A stretch of DNA of 64,000 nt from Mermis nigrescens (Eukaryota > Nematoda > Enoplea > Mermithida > Mermithidae): contig JAVLUZ010000145.1 in NCBI GenBank assembly GCA_036768485.1, positions 1,746,785-1,810,784 on the forward strand. Direction: 5' to 3'. The notes beneath the pieces are model-generated. The model saw only the letters and a list, made by a program, of their open reading frames with translations. It was not told the origin of the DNA and ran no database searches. The translations under genes and the position numbers were made by a program. Below are positions 1-12,012 of the stretch, in pieces; the stretch's first letter is position 1, and each line of letters starts with the position of its first letter.

Positions 1-129
1 AACGAGCCTCAGGATAAGCGCTACGATTTTACAATTTGGGATAACGTTTACTGCTTGGTGTCTACTTGGAACGACTTCGTCAATCTAATGAGTCGGCAGT
101 ACCAGAATTTGGTGGATGCTTCGCCATAA
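1..129 (+). pseudogene. C-terminal end of an unidentified ORF, cut by the window edge
   Basis: Frame 1 is open from the first base to a TAA at 127-129, giving 42 residues that include WDNVYCLVSTWNDFVNLM. The aromatic and Trp spacing loosely resembles the tail of pogo/Tigger-like DDE transposases, but this is a weak impression. It could also be a last exon or chance. No upstream sequence is available. Confidence 0.25.
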
Positions 130-452
130 ATTTCGAATGCCCAGCACCAATTAGGCGAAATTGTGGTGGCCATTATTGAAAAACTGGGAGGTAACGAAAA
201 CTTTTAGCTTCGAAAAACAGGAAATAAATAAAGTAACTAATCTATTTGATTAAATATAAGCATAATTATAGAATTTGAAGCATTAAATAATTTTTATCAT
301 TCTTACGGAATTCGGACCTTAAAATTTGCTGTCGTACGCAATCATAAATTTTTTATAGTAATTACTATAGTTTTTTACTACTCGGCAAATCATAAGAATA
401 TTTTTAATATTCGCTGATATTTACTTATATTATGTACGTAGAGCAACGTACC

Positions 453-479
453 AATATATATATATATATATATATATAT
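453..479. repeat. (AT)n microsatellite
   Basis: Uninterrupted AT dinucleotide run of about 27 bases in AT-rich intergenic DNA. I see no gene between 130 and 780. Confidence 0.9.
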
Positions 480-778
480 TTAAATCAGTAGAATAAAAAT
501 TTATATATTTAGATATTACATGCGTGCATATTTAGCGTTATCCTACACAGTAAATAATTTAATTTGCGGACTGTAATTTTCTTTTAGATAGGCGTTATTT
601 AATGCATTTCTATTCATTGTAATTTAAATTTGTGTTATCTGTGCTTTTTGACCTTATGAACATTTTTCGCACGTTCTGGGAGTCTACCGATTCTTGGGAG
701 TTTAGATTTCCACGCCCATAATTTTAATTTTTATCCAAATCGGGGGTTGCGCATATAATTAGTCGCAAGCATCACGCG

Positions 779-1333
779 TACATAATTTTAGCGCACTGTG
801 ACCGTAAATTTTATTTCTCCGATAATCCGGGGGTCAAAAAGCTTAGTAGTCATTAAACGTGTAAGTACATAATTTTAGCACCATTGCAAATCTCGATCCG
901 GGGGCTATAAAAGCTTAGCGGTGTATGTACATAATTTTAGCACAATATAACAAAATTACTTTATCCCATAATCTCGATCCAGGGGGCCGATTCATGAACC
1001 CCTCCCCTAATTTTTGGCGAGAAGGGGGCGCATAGCTAAGTGGTCTTTAAACGTGTATGTACATAATTTTAGTGCTAATCCTAATCCCCTAATCCTGATC
1101 CTCGGGCCATAAAGCTTAGTGGTGTTATGTACATAATTTTAGCGTAATGCGACCTAAAAATCGATTTATCCAATAATCCTGATCCGAAATCAGAAAGCTT
1201 AGTGGTCGTTAAACGTGTATGTACATAATTTTAGTGCAATGCGACCTAAAAATTGATTTGTCCGTTAATCCTGATCCGGGGGCAAATTCATAGACCCCTC
1301 CCCCTGGATATGTTAATTTTGGGGTGGGAAAGG
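779..1333. repeat. Degenerate tandem array with the unit start GTACATAATTTTAG
   Basis: Six units of roughly 60-130 bp each begin with GTACATAATTTTAG, run through a CCTGATCCGGGGG-like segment, and end in AAGCTTAGTGGT...AAACGTGTAT. Two units carry an insertion ending in CCCCTCCCC. No coding potential. Confidence 0.8.
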
Positions 1334-1355
1334 GGCGGAAAGCCGATTAATGTAG

Positions 1356-1489
1356 GTAACGCGGCTCGCCTCCGGGGGTATAATGACGTCAGATTGCGAT
1401 CGTAATACGTCGGCATAATTTCGTATCTAGTGCATGTGCACTTAGCAAGCATCCTTCATCATTATACCCCCAGGGTAGCGCGTATTTAC
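1356..1489. mobile_element. Small MITE with ~30-bp terminal inverted repeats
   Basis: The left arm GTAACGCGG...GGGGGTATAATGA is matched on the opposite strand by the right arm, which holds TCATTATACCCCC and GCGCGTATTTAC. The middle of about 70 bp is unrelated. Family unknown. Confidence 0.65.
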
Positions 1490-1838
1490 TAGGTAGGATC
1501 CTGGTATCCACTTCCTTTGCCGTCTGCCCTGGGTTTGATGGGTTGAGAGCCAGGTTCTTCCATGCTCCACATACATTGAACCCTCGGCAGTTTTACTGGA
1601 GCTCTGTTGTCTCAACTTTTGTAGGGTTTATTACAGCCTCAAAAACGCCTGAATGCGACTGGCTCCGTCAAAAGTTTCCGTGCGGGTAGGCAATGGGCCT
1701 CTTAGGCCTGCGTGAAGGGCTTTCGCCCACCCTTTATCCGCTACTCTACTATTTTGCCGGCTTCTCCCTAGAGTCTTGATCGGTTTATAGTTCTGTTGTG
1801 TGTGCTGGTCATTATGTATAAACATAAGTATTGCCAAC

Positions 1839-2172
1839 TTTCCTGATTTCAGTCGGCGATATCCCGATTCTTACGATTTTCCGATATTCAGTCGGCGATA
1901 TCGCCGACTTTCCTGATCTTTCGTCGGCGATGTCGCCGACTTTCCCGATTTTTGTCGGCGATATCGACGACTTTCCCGACTGAATCGGTAAAATCGGCGA
2001 TATGTAGAAGAAATTAGAACTTTTTTCGTTAGGTCGGACTAACCGGACTTAGTCCGCCTAAAAAAGGACTAGTCCTTTTCCGGATTAACGGGCTAAAAAA
2101 GACTAGGACTATAGTCCAAAGACTAAAGGACTTAGTCCGGACTATAGTACTTGCTACTTCTTAGTCGGACTT
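1839..2172. mobile_element. Palindrome-rich insertion flanked by TTGCCAAC
   Basis: TTGCCAAC is repeated at 1831-1838 and 2173-2180, as an 8-bp TSD would be. The left half holds ~35-bp repeats of the palindrome GTCGGCGATATCGCCGAC. The right half holds GGACTAGTCC and related palindromes. I see no clear terminal inverted repeat, so the class is uncertain. Confidence 0.5.
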
Positions 2173-2393
2173 TTGCCAACGCTACCCCCAGATTGGTCAC
2201 GCTGTGCATACATCTATGGTCTAGCTAAGCCCAGAATGGAAAATGAAAGCCAAAAATATTTAAAAATCGAAAATTCTAAACAAACGTGGATGAAGTCGGC
2301 TAGAAACTTTAGTATTAAATTAATGCATCGGCTTCGGCTGCTAGTTCTTTAGGGGATAAAAATCGCAATGTACAAACCAAAATTTACGCTTTT

Positions 2394-2950
2394 CTATAGT
2401 TTGTTTCATTTATCTGAGAGCTTTTTCAGCGAATCTTTTTCGAGGTTACAGTAACTCTATCTTCCCTACTTACTGCGGTAATTTTAGTGATCACTGTAAG
2501 CTACATAGGAAAGAAGGGTTTTTCAATAAAAATTCCTACATCATAATTAATTCTCGTCTTCCAGCAGATCATGCAACGTGCTGATGGAATCCGCGAATTA
2601 AGCTTGTCATAAATCGACCGTTAATCACAAAAGAATAGCATTTTGAAAAATCGCTGAAAACTTCTGCCTAGTGTAGTAATAGAACGTCTTATTGTCGTCG
2701 AAGCAACACGGGTTCGATTCCAACCGCAAGATTTTTATTTAACGCACTTACTGTAGTATGTCACAGCAATGTTTAGATGCTTGAACTGAGTCGACATAAC
2801 GCACGGTTTAGTGCATCGAAAATGAACGAATAAGCTGCCTTTCGCCCTCACTCAACTTTTCTGTTTACTTACAGTACAATTACCAACTTAGGCGTACTGT
2901 AATCTTCTAAAAAGGTTTACTGAAAAACCTTTCGAATAAATGAAATTGAC
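2394..2950. mobile_element. TIR element enclosing a tRNA-like segment
   Basis: The left end, TTTCATTTAT followed by GAGCTTTTTCAG, recurs inverted at 2905-2945 (CTGAAAAACCTTTCGAATAAATGAAA). The arms are about 80-100 bp and imperfect. Related left-arm sequence occurs near 9415-9520. Confidence 0.5.
2661..2730 (+). repeat. tRNA-derived SINE-like segment, copy 1
   Basis: The A-box-like CTAGTGTAGTAATAGAACG and the B box GGGTTCGATTCC are spaced as in a tRNA gene. The surrounding ~270 bp is shared with 29119-29400. The fold is too degraded for a functional tRNA. Confidence 0.55.
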
Positions 2951-3525
2951 ATGTGTTAAAGTACATCTGTTTTTAGTAACGTACTGTAGCACTTATTTTT
3001 CATTATGCAATTTCTTATACTCTTACAAATAAGTGAGTGAACGTACATATACTGAAAATTATTTATGAAGCCCATGCTCGAACCCGAGTTTCCTGTGTGT
3101 TAAAGTATGTGCACCCATAAAGCATAGGCACATGGTAGAAATTCATGCAAAAAAAAGAAAACTAAATTTCATGTGTTGAATTGAAAACAACCAGGGAATA
3201 CTAATAAACATTTGAAAAGGAAAAGACCAATATTTGTCTGTTTTACATAAATATTTAGAATTTTCATCAACAATAACCCGGCAGATTACGATAATTATAG
3301 ATCAGATCAATATTTAAGATAATTGCCAAAACGCTATTGTGGCGTATTGATGTGGCGATGAGTCCTTCCCAGCCTTAGGGACTCCCCTGCTTAACGTGTC
3401 GCTATGTCGTTTTAATATTGCCATTATTAAACTAATCCCTAGCAAACGGCTGCCCCTTTTGCTTCAAAAATAGGTCGATAAATTGATGTTCAACATGCTA
3501 CAGATCTTCGGCAACAGAAATTATA

Positions 3526-3691
3526 TAGTGTGTTTCTCGCATTTTTGTCATAAATTTAAAAAAAGTATGTCCGTCAATAAGCCGACAAATTGTGATTATA
3601 GCATTGATTTCATATATGATTATCGTAATCCGTCGGCTTACTTTCGAAAACATTCTTAAAATTCGTGCCCAAACTTATGTGAAACAAACTA
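3526..3691. mobile_element. T1 Tc1/mariner-like MITE, copy 1
   Basis: Long inverted arms (TAGTGTGTTTCTCGC... / ...GTGAAACAAACTA) enclose CCGACAAATTGTGATTATAG and its near complement. The element abuts TA on both sides. Related to copies at 10356, 23307 and 31913. Confidence 0.7.
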
Positions 3692-5512
3692 TAAGTCTTA
3701 TAAAAAACATCAAAATATCGTTAAAGAGCGCTAATAAAAAAAAATTATTGATCTTTTGTTTGCTAAGCTTGTTTGAGTTTTTTCTTCAATCTAAGTTTGC
3801 CTTCACTCTACAATTTAAATAAGTTAATCCTTATTTTTTAATTAATCACGCTCTATAAAATGTATAATGTCAGTTCCATTAGGTTTACATTGAATCACTT
3901 CATTCGGCTCATTTTGCTAATCTTGCCTTATTTTCCCGCTCCTTTGACAGTTAGAGGGCATTTTAAACTACGCAAATAATAAATTAAAGTCTGCCCGCAT
4001 TTGTAAACAAATACGAAAAGTTCCACATAAAATTATCACTAAAAATAGAGGTATCTGAAATCGTGTCAGCCTTTATAAAAGCCGTGCGTTTGCTGCTTTC
4101 ATATGTTTCACATTGTGTCGCACGCACGTTGCTTTACATCAAGAGCATTCGCCACGGTTGATACTTTAGATACAAAAGTAATTTTGAGGCAGCCTACCGT
4201 AACATAATTTAGCATTGTGAATCTTCGTATGCCTATCAGTAGCTATGCATAGTATCCTGTTTGTTACTTCAGTTAAAACCGTTTTCGCAATCAATTAGAA
4301 TTGATTCGAAATTTGTGATTAATGCACAAGGTTTGGTGAAATTCACTATACATGAAATGTCTGCACGTTTACTTATTTGCATGACAGCGTTCGTTGCTGA
4401 TTTCATGACGTTTGAAATATGTTTTTACTTATTTCTGCTAGCTTGAAAGCGCCGCTTTTATTTATACATCTTTTGTGCGTTGTTGTAAGTCATGTAGACA
4501 TCCGTAGATATTAATAGCCTCGTGTGATGTGCTAGTCACTGCGTTTTCAGCGTACAACAATGGTTTTTTAAGTTAATCTAACAAAGTACAAGGAACCAAA
4601 CCTTAAAACCTATCTCATTAAAAAGAGCATAAAATTCTCTATCTATTTACAGAAAAAATTTTTGGAAGATCATAAATGCACAAAGAATTGTGGATAAAAA
4701 CGTACAAAACTACAGTAATTTTCCAATATGGCTGCCTACATGGCTAAAAATGAAAAATGCGAATTCTTGATCAAATTGATGAGTAAATAATCGTTTGAAA
4801 GCTCGTTTCACGCTCTTTTCATATTAAGCTCAAACATTCAATAATATACAACCTGTGGCGCATAATGAGCATGGCTTATGGGGGCAGCCATATTGGAAAA
4901 AATTTAAAACGCGTTTGTAGAGTAAACGGCGGGCTTCGAAGAAAAACCAAAAAATGAACATTTTAGAGGATGCTAAAACGCAACTATTTTGCCAGTTTTC
5001 AGCATAATGTAACAAACCAGTAACAAATGCGGCCATGTTGAGATTTAAGCTATTTTTGCTATGTGGTATACTGTAGTTATAACAAATTGAAAGTTTTTTT
5101 GGCAAAATAGTTTCATTTTTTTGCTTTGTATTCAGAAAGCTTTACTTTTTTGAAATCGCATTGGTGGTTCTTGAGATTAACTCAAAAAACTATATCTGAC
5201 GCTTTAGCTTCATTAGTGGTTTTGTGTGGTTTCAGATTACATTATGTTTATTAACTGATATATTACTGTAGGAGCAAATTTGTGAAACAAAATATACATC
5301 ATTCGAAAGGAAATTTAATTCTCTTTCTCATAGGGGCTCAATTATTTCACCAAGTTAGAGCTATACAAAGCTGCTTTTCAAAATGTAATAAATTCTTGAA
5401 AATCAGTGAAAACGCAGTTTAGTGTAGTGACACGTTGTAGTATAGGTAAACAAATGCACTCTGATAGCTTACATGTATTTGAACTCAGTTATGCGATTAG
5501 ATGACTTACATT

Positions 5513-5972
5513 CAAGGGCGGATTCAGAGAGGACGGCCAACCCGCTCCTGTCGTCAAAAAATACATAGGCGCAATGAAGAATAGATGTGTATCTTCCGAT
5601 GGTTTCAGCCATCCAAGTTTTTCCGGCGCTTAGCGCCAGGGTACTGCTTGTGAATGACACTGATTTTTTGGCGCTCTAAAATCCTTATTTTTACGTCAGA
5701 AGAGTATTTTTATACTGAAAAAAGATTTTCGTAGTTCGTACAATGATTCTCGAGTATTTTTCCGGCGCTTTGTGTTAATTTTTTCATTTATTTTGCGAGT
5801 TCTTATCAAAAAAAAAAGTTGGGAATTTTCAAGTTTGTCTCAGAGAGGATTTTGCCTATCAAAAGACGGCAAACCGCTGTCAAAATCGCAATGGACGAAT
5901 TTTTCAGGCAATTGTTGAAACTTAGAGAAATTTGAATTCCTACCTTGTCAGGATATCCTGGATCCGCCACTG
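5513..5972. mobile_element. M2-type hAT MITE, long form
   Basis: Starts CAAGGGCGGATTCAG and ends CCTGGATCCGCCACTG. Flanks CTTACATT / CTTATATA agree at 6 of 8 bases. The interior includes TTCCGGCGCTTAGCGCC, the GC hairpin shared with other families. Confidence 0.65.
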
Positions 5973-6467
5973 CTTATATATAGCAGAATTAAAGCTTTTT
6001 TGCTTCAGAAGATGGATCAAGATTTGCATTGCATTGTGTTTTCTAAAGCCTATTTAAACGATTAACTAGCAAACAAAAATGCCCATGGAGCAAAAAATTA
6101 ATACGCCTTTGCCCTGGTGTAACGATTTTTTTTGACTGAATGGTTTAATTTTTTCACGTCCAGCTTTAATCTTTGATTGTATTTCAATTCTCAAAAAAAC
6201 TTTCTCTGTGCCTTTAAGAATCTCAACACATTGAAGATAGGTACCTGACCGATCATTTTTGAGTTCAATAAAGTGGCAATTTACAAGCTCTCGGGCTCAC
6301 CCTGGAAATTTCTTGCTTTATTGTGATTCTCTCCTCATACGATTACATACTAAGTTAGGGGCTCTTGTCTGTCCCAATCCGAACGGCCCATTCCCGGCTT
6401 TACGGCTTATTACTGTGGCAGAATATTTTACGTTTTAGGTTCCTGTGGTAGCCTCTTGAGGCCCGTT

Positions 6468-7450
6468 CATACGGCGGCAACTAGCGGCAACCGGCAACCT
6501 GGTGGCCGGTGGCCGGTTGCCGCAGGTTGTTAGCGAAAAATGGCATGAAAACCAGGTTCTGGTGGCCGGTGGCCGATGGTTTCCTGGCAAAATAACGCGG
6601 CAACCTGCAGAAACCTACCGTTTTGGTTGCCGCCTGCGGATCGAGCAATGCTCGATTTCTTGGTGGCAAGCTGCTATTTTTAGCTCACGCCTGCACTACA
6701 TATTTTACATTGCTATCGATTTTTCTGCGATTGTTTATTAGCAAACTGTGAAGAAAATCAATAATTATTTAGGTATAGGTACTCTTTTTCAATTAAACTC
6801 AAATTATATTTTATTCATTGAGTCATGCTCCTTTTATCTCGATTATTGCCGAGTGTTAAAACGATTTCCGCTTTCAAAAAAGGTTAGACAAAAATTAAGA
6901 TTAAAAAATATGCATATATGTATAAAGTACGGCAGTCGATTTGCAATTTTATTATGAAACGCATTTGTCTAACTTTAATTCAGCAATAAGTTGATGAAAA
7001 ACCCATTTTCTGTGCGCTTAGCAATATAATTTTTAACCCTAATCCGTCGTCATTGTGGAACCTTTTCAACAGGGGCGGATTCATGGAGCGCGGGGGGGCG
7101 GCCGCCTCCCTACCCATTGTCCCAAAATAGTGCGCTAAATTAGGGATTTTGGAGCTATTTTTAGCGATTTTCGGGTTAAAACGGCTAATCTTTCCGCCCA
7201 AGTCAGGGTTCCGCCCAACCTCCACCCCCTTAGGGGTACCGCCCCTCCCCCCTTAGGAAAATCCTGGATCCGCCACTGCTTTTCAAATAATTCATAATTG
7301 CCGCACAATAACAACGCAGCCTTCACTTGAGCCATATCGTACTGAAATGGAATAGGAGCCTATTTTCTGCAGGTTGCCTAGCTGAGTTGCCGCCACCAGT
7401 TTAACGCCCGTGTAAACGAGGTCAGGCAGCAAGCGGCCACCGGCAAGAAG
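6468..7450. repeat. GC-rich GCCGGTGGCC / GCGGCAAC repeat blocks, interrupted
   Basis: At 6468-6680 short repeats of GGTGGCCGGTGGCC and GCGGCAAC(C) form a self-complementary block. A similar block at 7366-7450 begins with the same GCCCGT...ACG phrase in direct orientation. An M2 copy sits between them. These look like subterminal repeats of one degraded element. Confidence 0.4.
7070..7278. mobile_element. M2 hAT MITE, short form
   Basis: Ends are CAGGGGCGGATTCATGG and ATCCTGGATCCGCCACTG. The perfect 8-bp TSD CTTTTCAA lies at 7062-7069 and 7279-7286. The interior shares the phrase 'cgggttaaaacggctaat' with the other M2 copies. Confidence 0.88.
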
Positions 7451-8646
7451 CATTTTATGCGGTAAAGAAATAATACGGTAATAAAACGGGCGAAAATGGG
7501 CCGTTTGGAATGGCCGTCTGGAATTCTTTTCACGCCAGTGAAGCATTGCATGCAGCACTTATGCGAAAATAAATCCGTCGGTATGTTTGTAAAATCCAGG
7601 CCTCGCCGTTTAGGCGTCTACATTTAGAATGCAAATGTGTCAACTTATGTTTTAGCTACCGCTATTCATTATGCACAATTAATATGACTGATATTGATCA
7701 CTTCTAATTGATGACTGCTGTTTCAAGGGGCGAAGATATTAGGATTTATGGAGCACAATATTACTGACCTTATGACTTCGGTTAAGTTTGTTTAGCATTC
7801 TAGCGAAAATTCCAAATATTTAATTTCGTTCAAATTTTCTTTCGTAAGTTTGTATGCATACGTAGTGTGTAAATTACCTACCTTTATTTATCTTTGTGAG
7901 AATACGGGAAACGTACCGAGTGATCAAGTGAGTTTATTTATATATTGGATTGGAAGTTTACAATTTGTGAAATTATTCTTTTCAAATTTGGATAATTAGC
8001 CTTAGTTTTTCCGAATGTTATTTTTTCGACAGAAATTTCACGGAATTTATCGGCAATGCCTTAGATTTTAAATGCATAAGCACCTTTTTTGCAAGCCGAA
8101 AAATTTAAGATTCATGAAAAATCTTCAAGGCAATGATATGATTCTGGTTCGATTTAAATACGGAAAATGGTGAAAAAAGAATTTATATATTAATTTTTGT
8201 TTATTTCAAGCTTAAACCCATACTTTTGCGTTTCATCTTGGCTTTATAGCTATTGTATAGGTATCATAAAATGTCCATCAGTGGTCCACGTACAATATAC
8301 ATTGTATGCTTCTTAGCCAACTTTTGTGTCGAACGCAAGGCATTCACATGCAATGCGTTCGTATTTCAATGAAGCTAAATGTCGGAAGAAGGATTGCAGG
8401 AAATTTTCGCACTTTTGTGTTTCGCAAATTATCTCAGAATAAATCTCGAGAAATGTTATCATAAATGTTATTCAATTTTTATCTTTAAATTTGAATTACT
8501 CACACAGATATTAAAAGCAAAAAGTAACTTGACAATAAAGCTAAGTAGAAAAAAATCCGAAGATTCTTTCTAGCATGTAGAACCCGATAATCAAGTAACC
8601 AATCGTCTCATCATCATAAAGGGGCTACATCGAAATTCTAAAAGTC

Positions 8647-9080
8647 CAGGCACGTAGCTGTGGGGGGGGACTGGGGAGGTCCGGACCATACGTGGGCAGC
8701 AAGAAAATTCTGGGGGGAGGGTGCAAGATTTTTTGAAGGTCAAAAAATGGCCTTAAAAATGGTGGTATGGCGATAAAAACACCATTTTTCGACGTTTCTC
8801 ATCAAGCACTATCCATTGGCATCAAAAAATTGCGAAAGAAACGGAAAAAATTTCAAAAATTGAATTCTGGGGGGGGGGGATTTTGGGGGGGTTGGTATTT
8901 TGTTTTCTGGGGGTTGCATACCCCACAAACCCCCCACGCCCAGGTGTGGTCCGGACCCCCCAAAATTCAGAAAAAACCGGAAAAATAGGACTTTTACACG
9001 TGATTTTGTGCTATTTTTGGCTCAGACCCCCCAAAATTGGTGTTGGTCCCCCCAAAGTAGAAGGGCCAGCTACGTGCCTG
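8647..9080. mobile_element. M3 hAT MITE carrying a nested M1
   Basis: TIR CAGGCACGTAGCTG / CAGCTACGTGCCTG with TSD TAAAAGTC / TAGAAGTC. Removing the M1 insertion at 8687-8948 leaves an element of about 164 bp. Confidence 0.9.
8687..8948 (+). mobile_element. M1 hAT MITE nested in M3
   Basis: Starts CATACGTGGGCAGC and ends GCCCAGGTGTG. The perfect 8-bp TSD GTCCGGAC lies at 8679-8686 and 8949-8956. Inserted into the GGTCCGGACC palindrome of M3. Confidence 0.92.
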
Positions 9081-9607
9081 TAGAAGTCAGGATCATACAT
9101 GGGCAGCTAGAAAATTCTGGGGAGGAGGCGGTCTGGTTGGGTAAAATCGTCAGAAATTGCCAAAAATGTTACTTTTAATACGGAGTGTTCCATAAAAAAA
9201 TACATTTGATTATTTAAATATCTCTAGTTAGAAATAAGCTAGGGGCATGCGGTTTTGACTTTTGGTCACAACAACTACTATTCTATTACCAAAAGTTTAT
9301 TTAAATTTGTTGATAAATAAGTGATTTTGCAAGGCCTCTTGAAGCCTATGTGAAATCATTATTGTAGGTAACTGCTATACTGAGACTCAACTGAGTTCTG
9401 AGTGCTATAGTCTTTTTCATTTATTCAAGAGCTTTTTCGGTAAATTTGTTTAAAGGCTACAGTAAGCGTATCAAGACGATTTACTGTAATTCGACAGATA
9501 AGCTAGATGAGAGCGAGCGGTTAGTATTCTTCCATTTTTAATGCACTTGACCGTCCATATAAATTCAATCCAGGCATTTAAACAATGCTAGGACATTCTG
9601 CAGTATG

Positions 9608-9650
9608 TGCTTCGACGACAAGCTGACGTTTTACCACTGAGCTATGCTGG
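9608..9650 (-). repeat. tRNA-derived SINE-like fragment, copy 2
   Basis: On the minus strand, TAGCTCAGTGGTAAAACG is a good A-box half of a tRNA. No B box follows, so it is a truncated relative of the segments at 2661 and 29263. Confidence 0.45.
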
Positions 9651-9862
9651 GGTTTGCGGCGCTTCTTAAAATCGTAATCTATTGTGTTTGAAGTGTCAAC
9701 TTGAGATGAGCTGAATGCGCGACTTTTATCTGCCAGTTGATTGATCCGCTAGAAGGCGAGAATAAATTTAGCTGTGAATAATTCTATTGAAAAGCCCTTC
9801 TTTGCTATGTACATAGCTATCGGCTACCATGGTTGATTCGGCCAAACGGGAAGTACTAAAAT

Positions 9863-10111
9863 TTAATTTTTTTTGCCAGTGACTTTACGCAAAAGTTTCC
9901 CTATAAGGTTAAAGGGAGGAAATGCGTATGTCCATTCTTCGTACGCTCTCCAATTTATTGAGAAAGCATCCGCAGCGACAGCTCCGGGATCTGGTCCCCA
10001 TGGAATATAATAAAAAAATTTGCGCATTTGGGCGACTGGCAAAATGATCAATAGAAATAAGACCCCAAGTGGCATTAATTCTTCCGAAAACAGAGGGCTC
10101 AGCCTAGTCAC
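9863..10111 (-). pseudogene. DIRS/Ngaro-like retroelement polymerase C-terminal fragment
   Basis: An 82-residue reading frame carries PDPGAVAADAFSINW followed by YAFPPFNLIGKLLRKV. The pattern DPxAxAxDAF...W...YAFPPFxLIxxxLxK is characteristic of the RNase H end of DIRS and Ngaro polymerases. Reverse transcriptase, recombinase and element termini are absent on both sides, so this is an isolated, dead fragment. Assignment to DIRS rather than another retroelement with a similar RNase H motif is by motif recall only. Confidence 0.6.
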
Positions 10112-10355
10112 TCGAATCTCTAAAATTTCTGCTTTCCCAATCGATCTGTAAATTTTCTGTCATGCGACATGAAAAGCTTGAAGCGTAATTTTTTTTCAAG
10201 ACACCTGTTCAACATTTTAATGGCTAATTCACTGTGGGACCATCGGCTGGAACGTGCTTAGACGAATGTTAAAACTAAGTTAAAAGTTAGCACGTCGAGC
10301 AAAAGTATAACGCTATACCGTTTTATTGTAAAAGCACAAACTTATGTAGATACTG

Positions 10356-10826
10356 TAGTCTGTTTCACATAACTTCGTGCATAAATTCTAAGAATTTTCG
10401 TCGACAGTAGGCCAAGGGTTACGATATTTATATAGCAGATCAATGCTATAATTGCAATCATAGGTGGGTAGCACCGAAATTCTGGGGACAGTTGAAAAAA
10501 TTAAAATTTCTTGGGGGGGGGGTTGAAAAATTTTCAAAGGTCAAAAAATGGGTTTAAAAGTGGTCGTATGGCGAAAAACACCATTTTTCGACGTTTCTCA
10601 TTGAGCACTATCCAAAGGCATCAAAAACTCGCTAAAAAAGCAAAAACAATTTTCAAATTTTGAATTCTGGGGGGAAGTAGTTTGATTTCTGGGGGAGGGG
10701 GTATTTCAACTTCTGGGGGTGCATACCCCCCGAATCCCCCCACGCTCAGGTGTGATCGCAATCTGTCAGCTTATTGCCGTAGATAGTTTTAAAATTTATG
10801 ACCGAAGTTGTGTGAAACAGACTATA
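10356..10826. mobile_element. T1 Tc1/mariner-like MITE, copy 2, split by an M1 insertion
   Basis: The left arm is TAGTCTGTTTCACATAACTT and the right arm ends TGTGAAACAGACTATA. The two halves join across an M1 copy at 10459-10754. The uninterrupted copy at 23307 has ATCGCAATCTGTC at this site. Confidence 0.8.
10459..10754 (+). mobile_element. M1 hAT MITE nested in T1
   Basis: Starts CATAGGTGGGTAGC and ends CGCTCAGGTGTG, with flanking 8-mers ATTGCAAT / ATCGCAAT. Confidence 0.88.
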
Positions 10827-10829
10827 TAG

Positions 10830-12010
10830 AAAAAGTTGACATGTCAGCAAGCACAAAACGAAATGAACAAAACAAATAACGAGTGGGCTGGATAAATGGG
10901 ATTGAACGATGGGATTGGTTGCAATCTAGTGTAAAAGGGCCTTAGGTCTACGTGCAAACGTGGTGCATTCCTGTAGCCTTAACCCTACTTTTACCGAGCT
11001 CTAGATCCGTGAGCTAGTTGCCTGTTTTTTGCAAAGGCCATAAATTCTTTAGTGGCAAGCTTCTCAGTACCCTATTTTTTTACCGCAACACATGTTCTAT
11101 TGAGCAAAAGAAAACGTATTGACCCACAATTTATTAGAAAAGGTTGATTTCATGATTTTATAAGATGTGTTACGCGTGTCGCGGATCGCATTTCTTACAT
11201 ATTTTTGAATGTTCAAATACGTTTTTTTCAATTGGTTTTCAGTTTTGTGCAAACTTAATGACATTTTTGAAATTCTCATGCTCTCGGCTACCAGAAATAT
11301 GTATTTTTATTCATTTTTGTCATCTCCCAAATGACTAGATTTTCGATCTAGGCCTTGGTGATTCTAGGGTGCGTGACCCCTTGGTAACAGGAGGGTTAAG
11401 CCCGTAGCTTATAAGCGACATTGAGATTGAGTTGGCGTTGTACGCGTGCGTTATTACCGTTTTTCTATAAGCTAGATCGCCTGAGAGGCGCAAAAACTAA
11501 GAGAGCTGCGATGCTTTTGTTTAACTAAGAAATAAAGTCGGCGTCTTATTAAGTTTACTCAGCTTACTGATAGGCGTGCTAGAGTGTCAATTATTTTGAG
11601 ATATCTGATCTACGATTTTAATAATAACTATGGCTTAAGCTATCATTCGAGATATGTGTTATGATACTATTAAGTTTTTATATTCAATTATATGTATTAT
11701 GTGAATTTCTATTGTAATAGCAATGAACCTTCACACTGGGTGGTACTATATTTTGACAATAAGCGACATTGCAAATATTGTGACAGTTATGGGCGAAAAC
11801 CCTCTTGCGTGTGAAACTATATCAGTAAAAATGCAATTGCTTATACATGCAATAATATGTACACAAGTACAGGGATTTTTCTGAACAACATGTGTGCGTA
11901 TGTGTATTTACCTCCGATGTTTGCGCGGTCAAGGCGCTTCTTTCAAAAAGACTATATTATCTATGCAGAATGAAAAAATTTATAAATACTTTGATCAATT
12001 TAATATATAA
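10830..12010. other. Intergenic DNA with no recognised feature
   Basis: AT-rich and unique-looking. I found no convincing exon or repeat boundary here. Confidence 0.5.
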
Positions 12011-12012
12011 AC

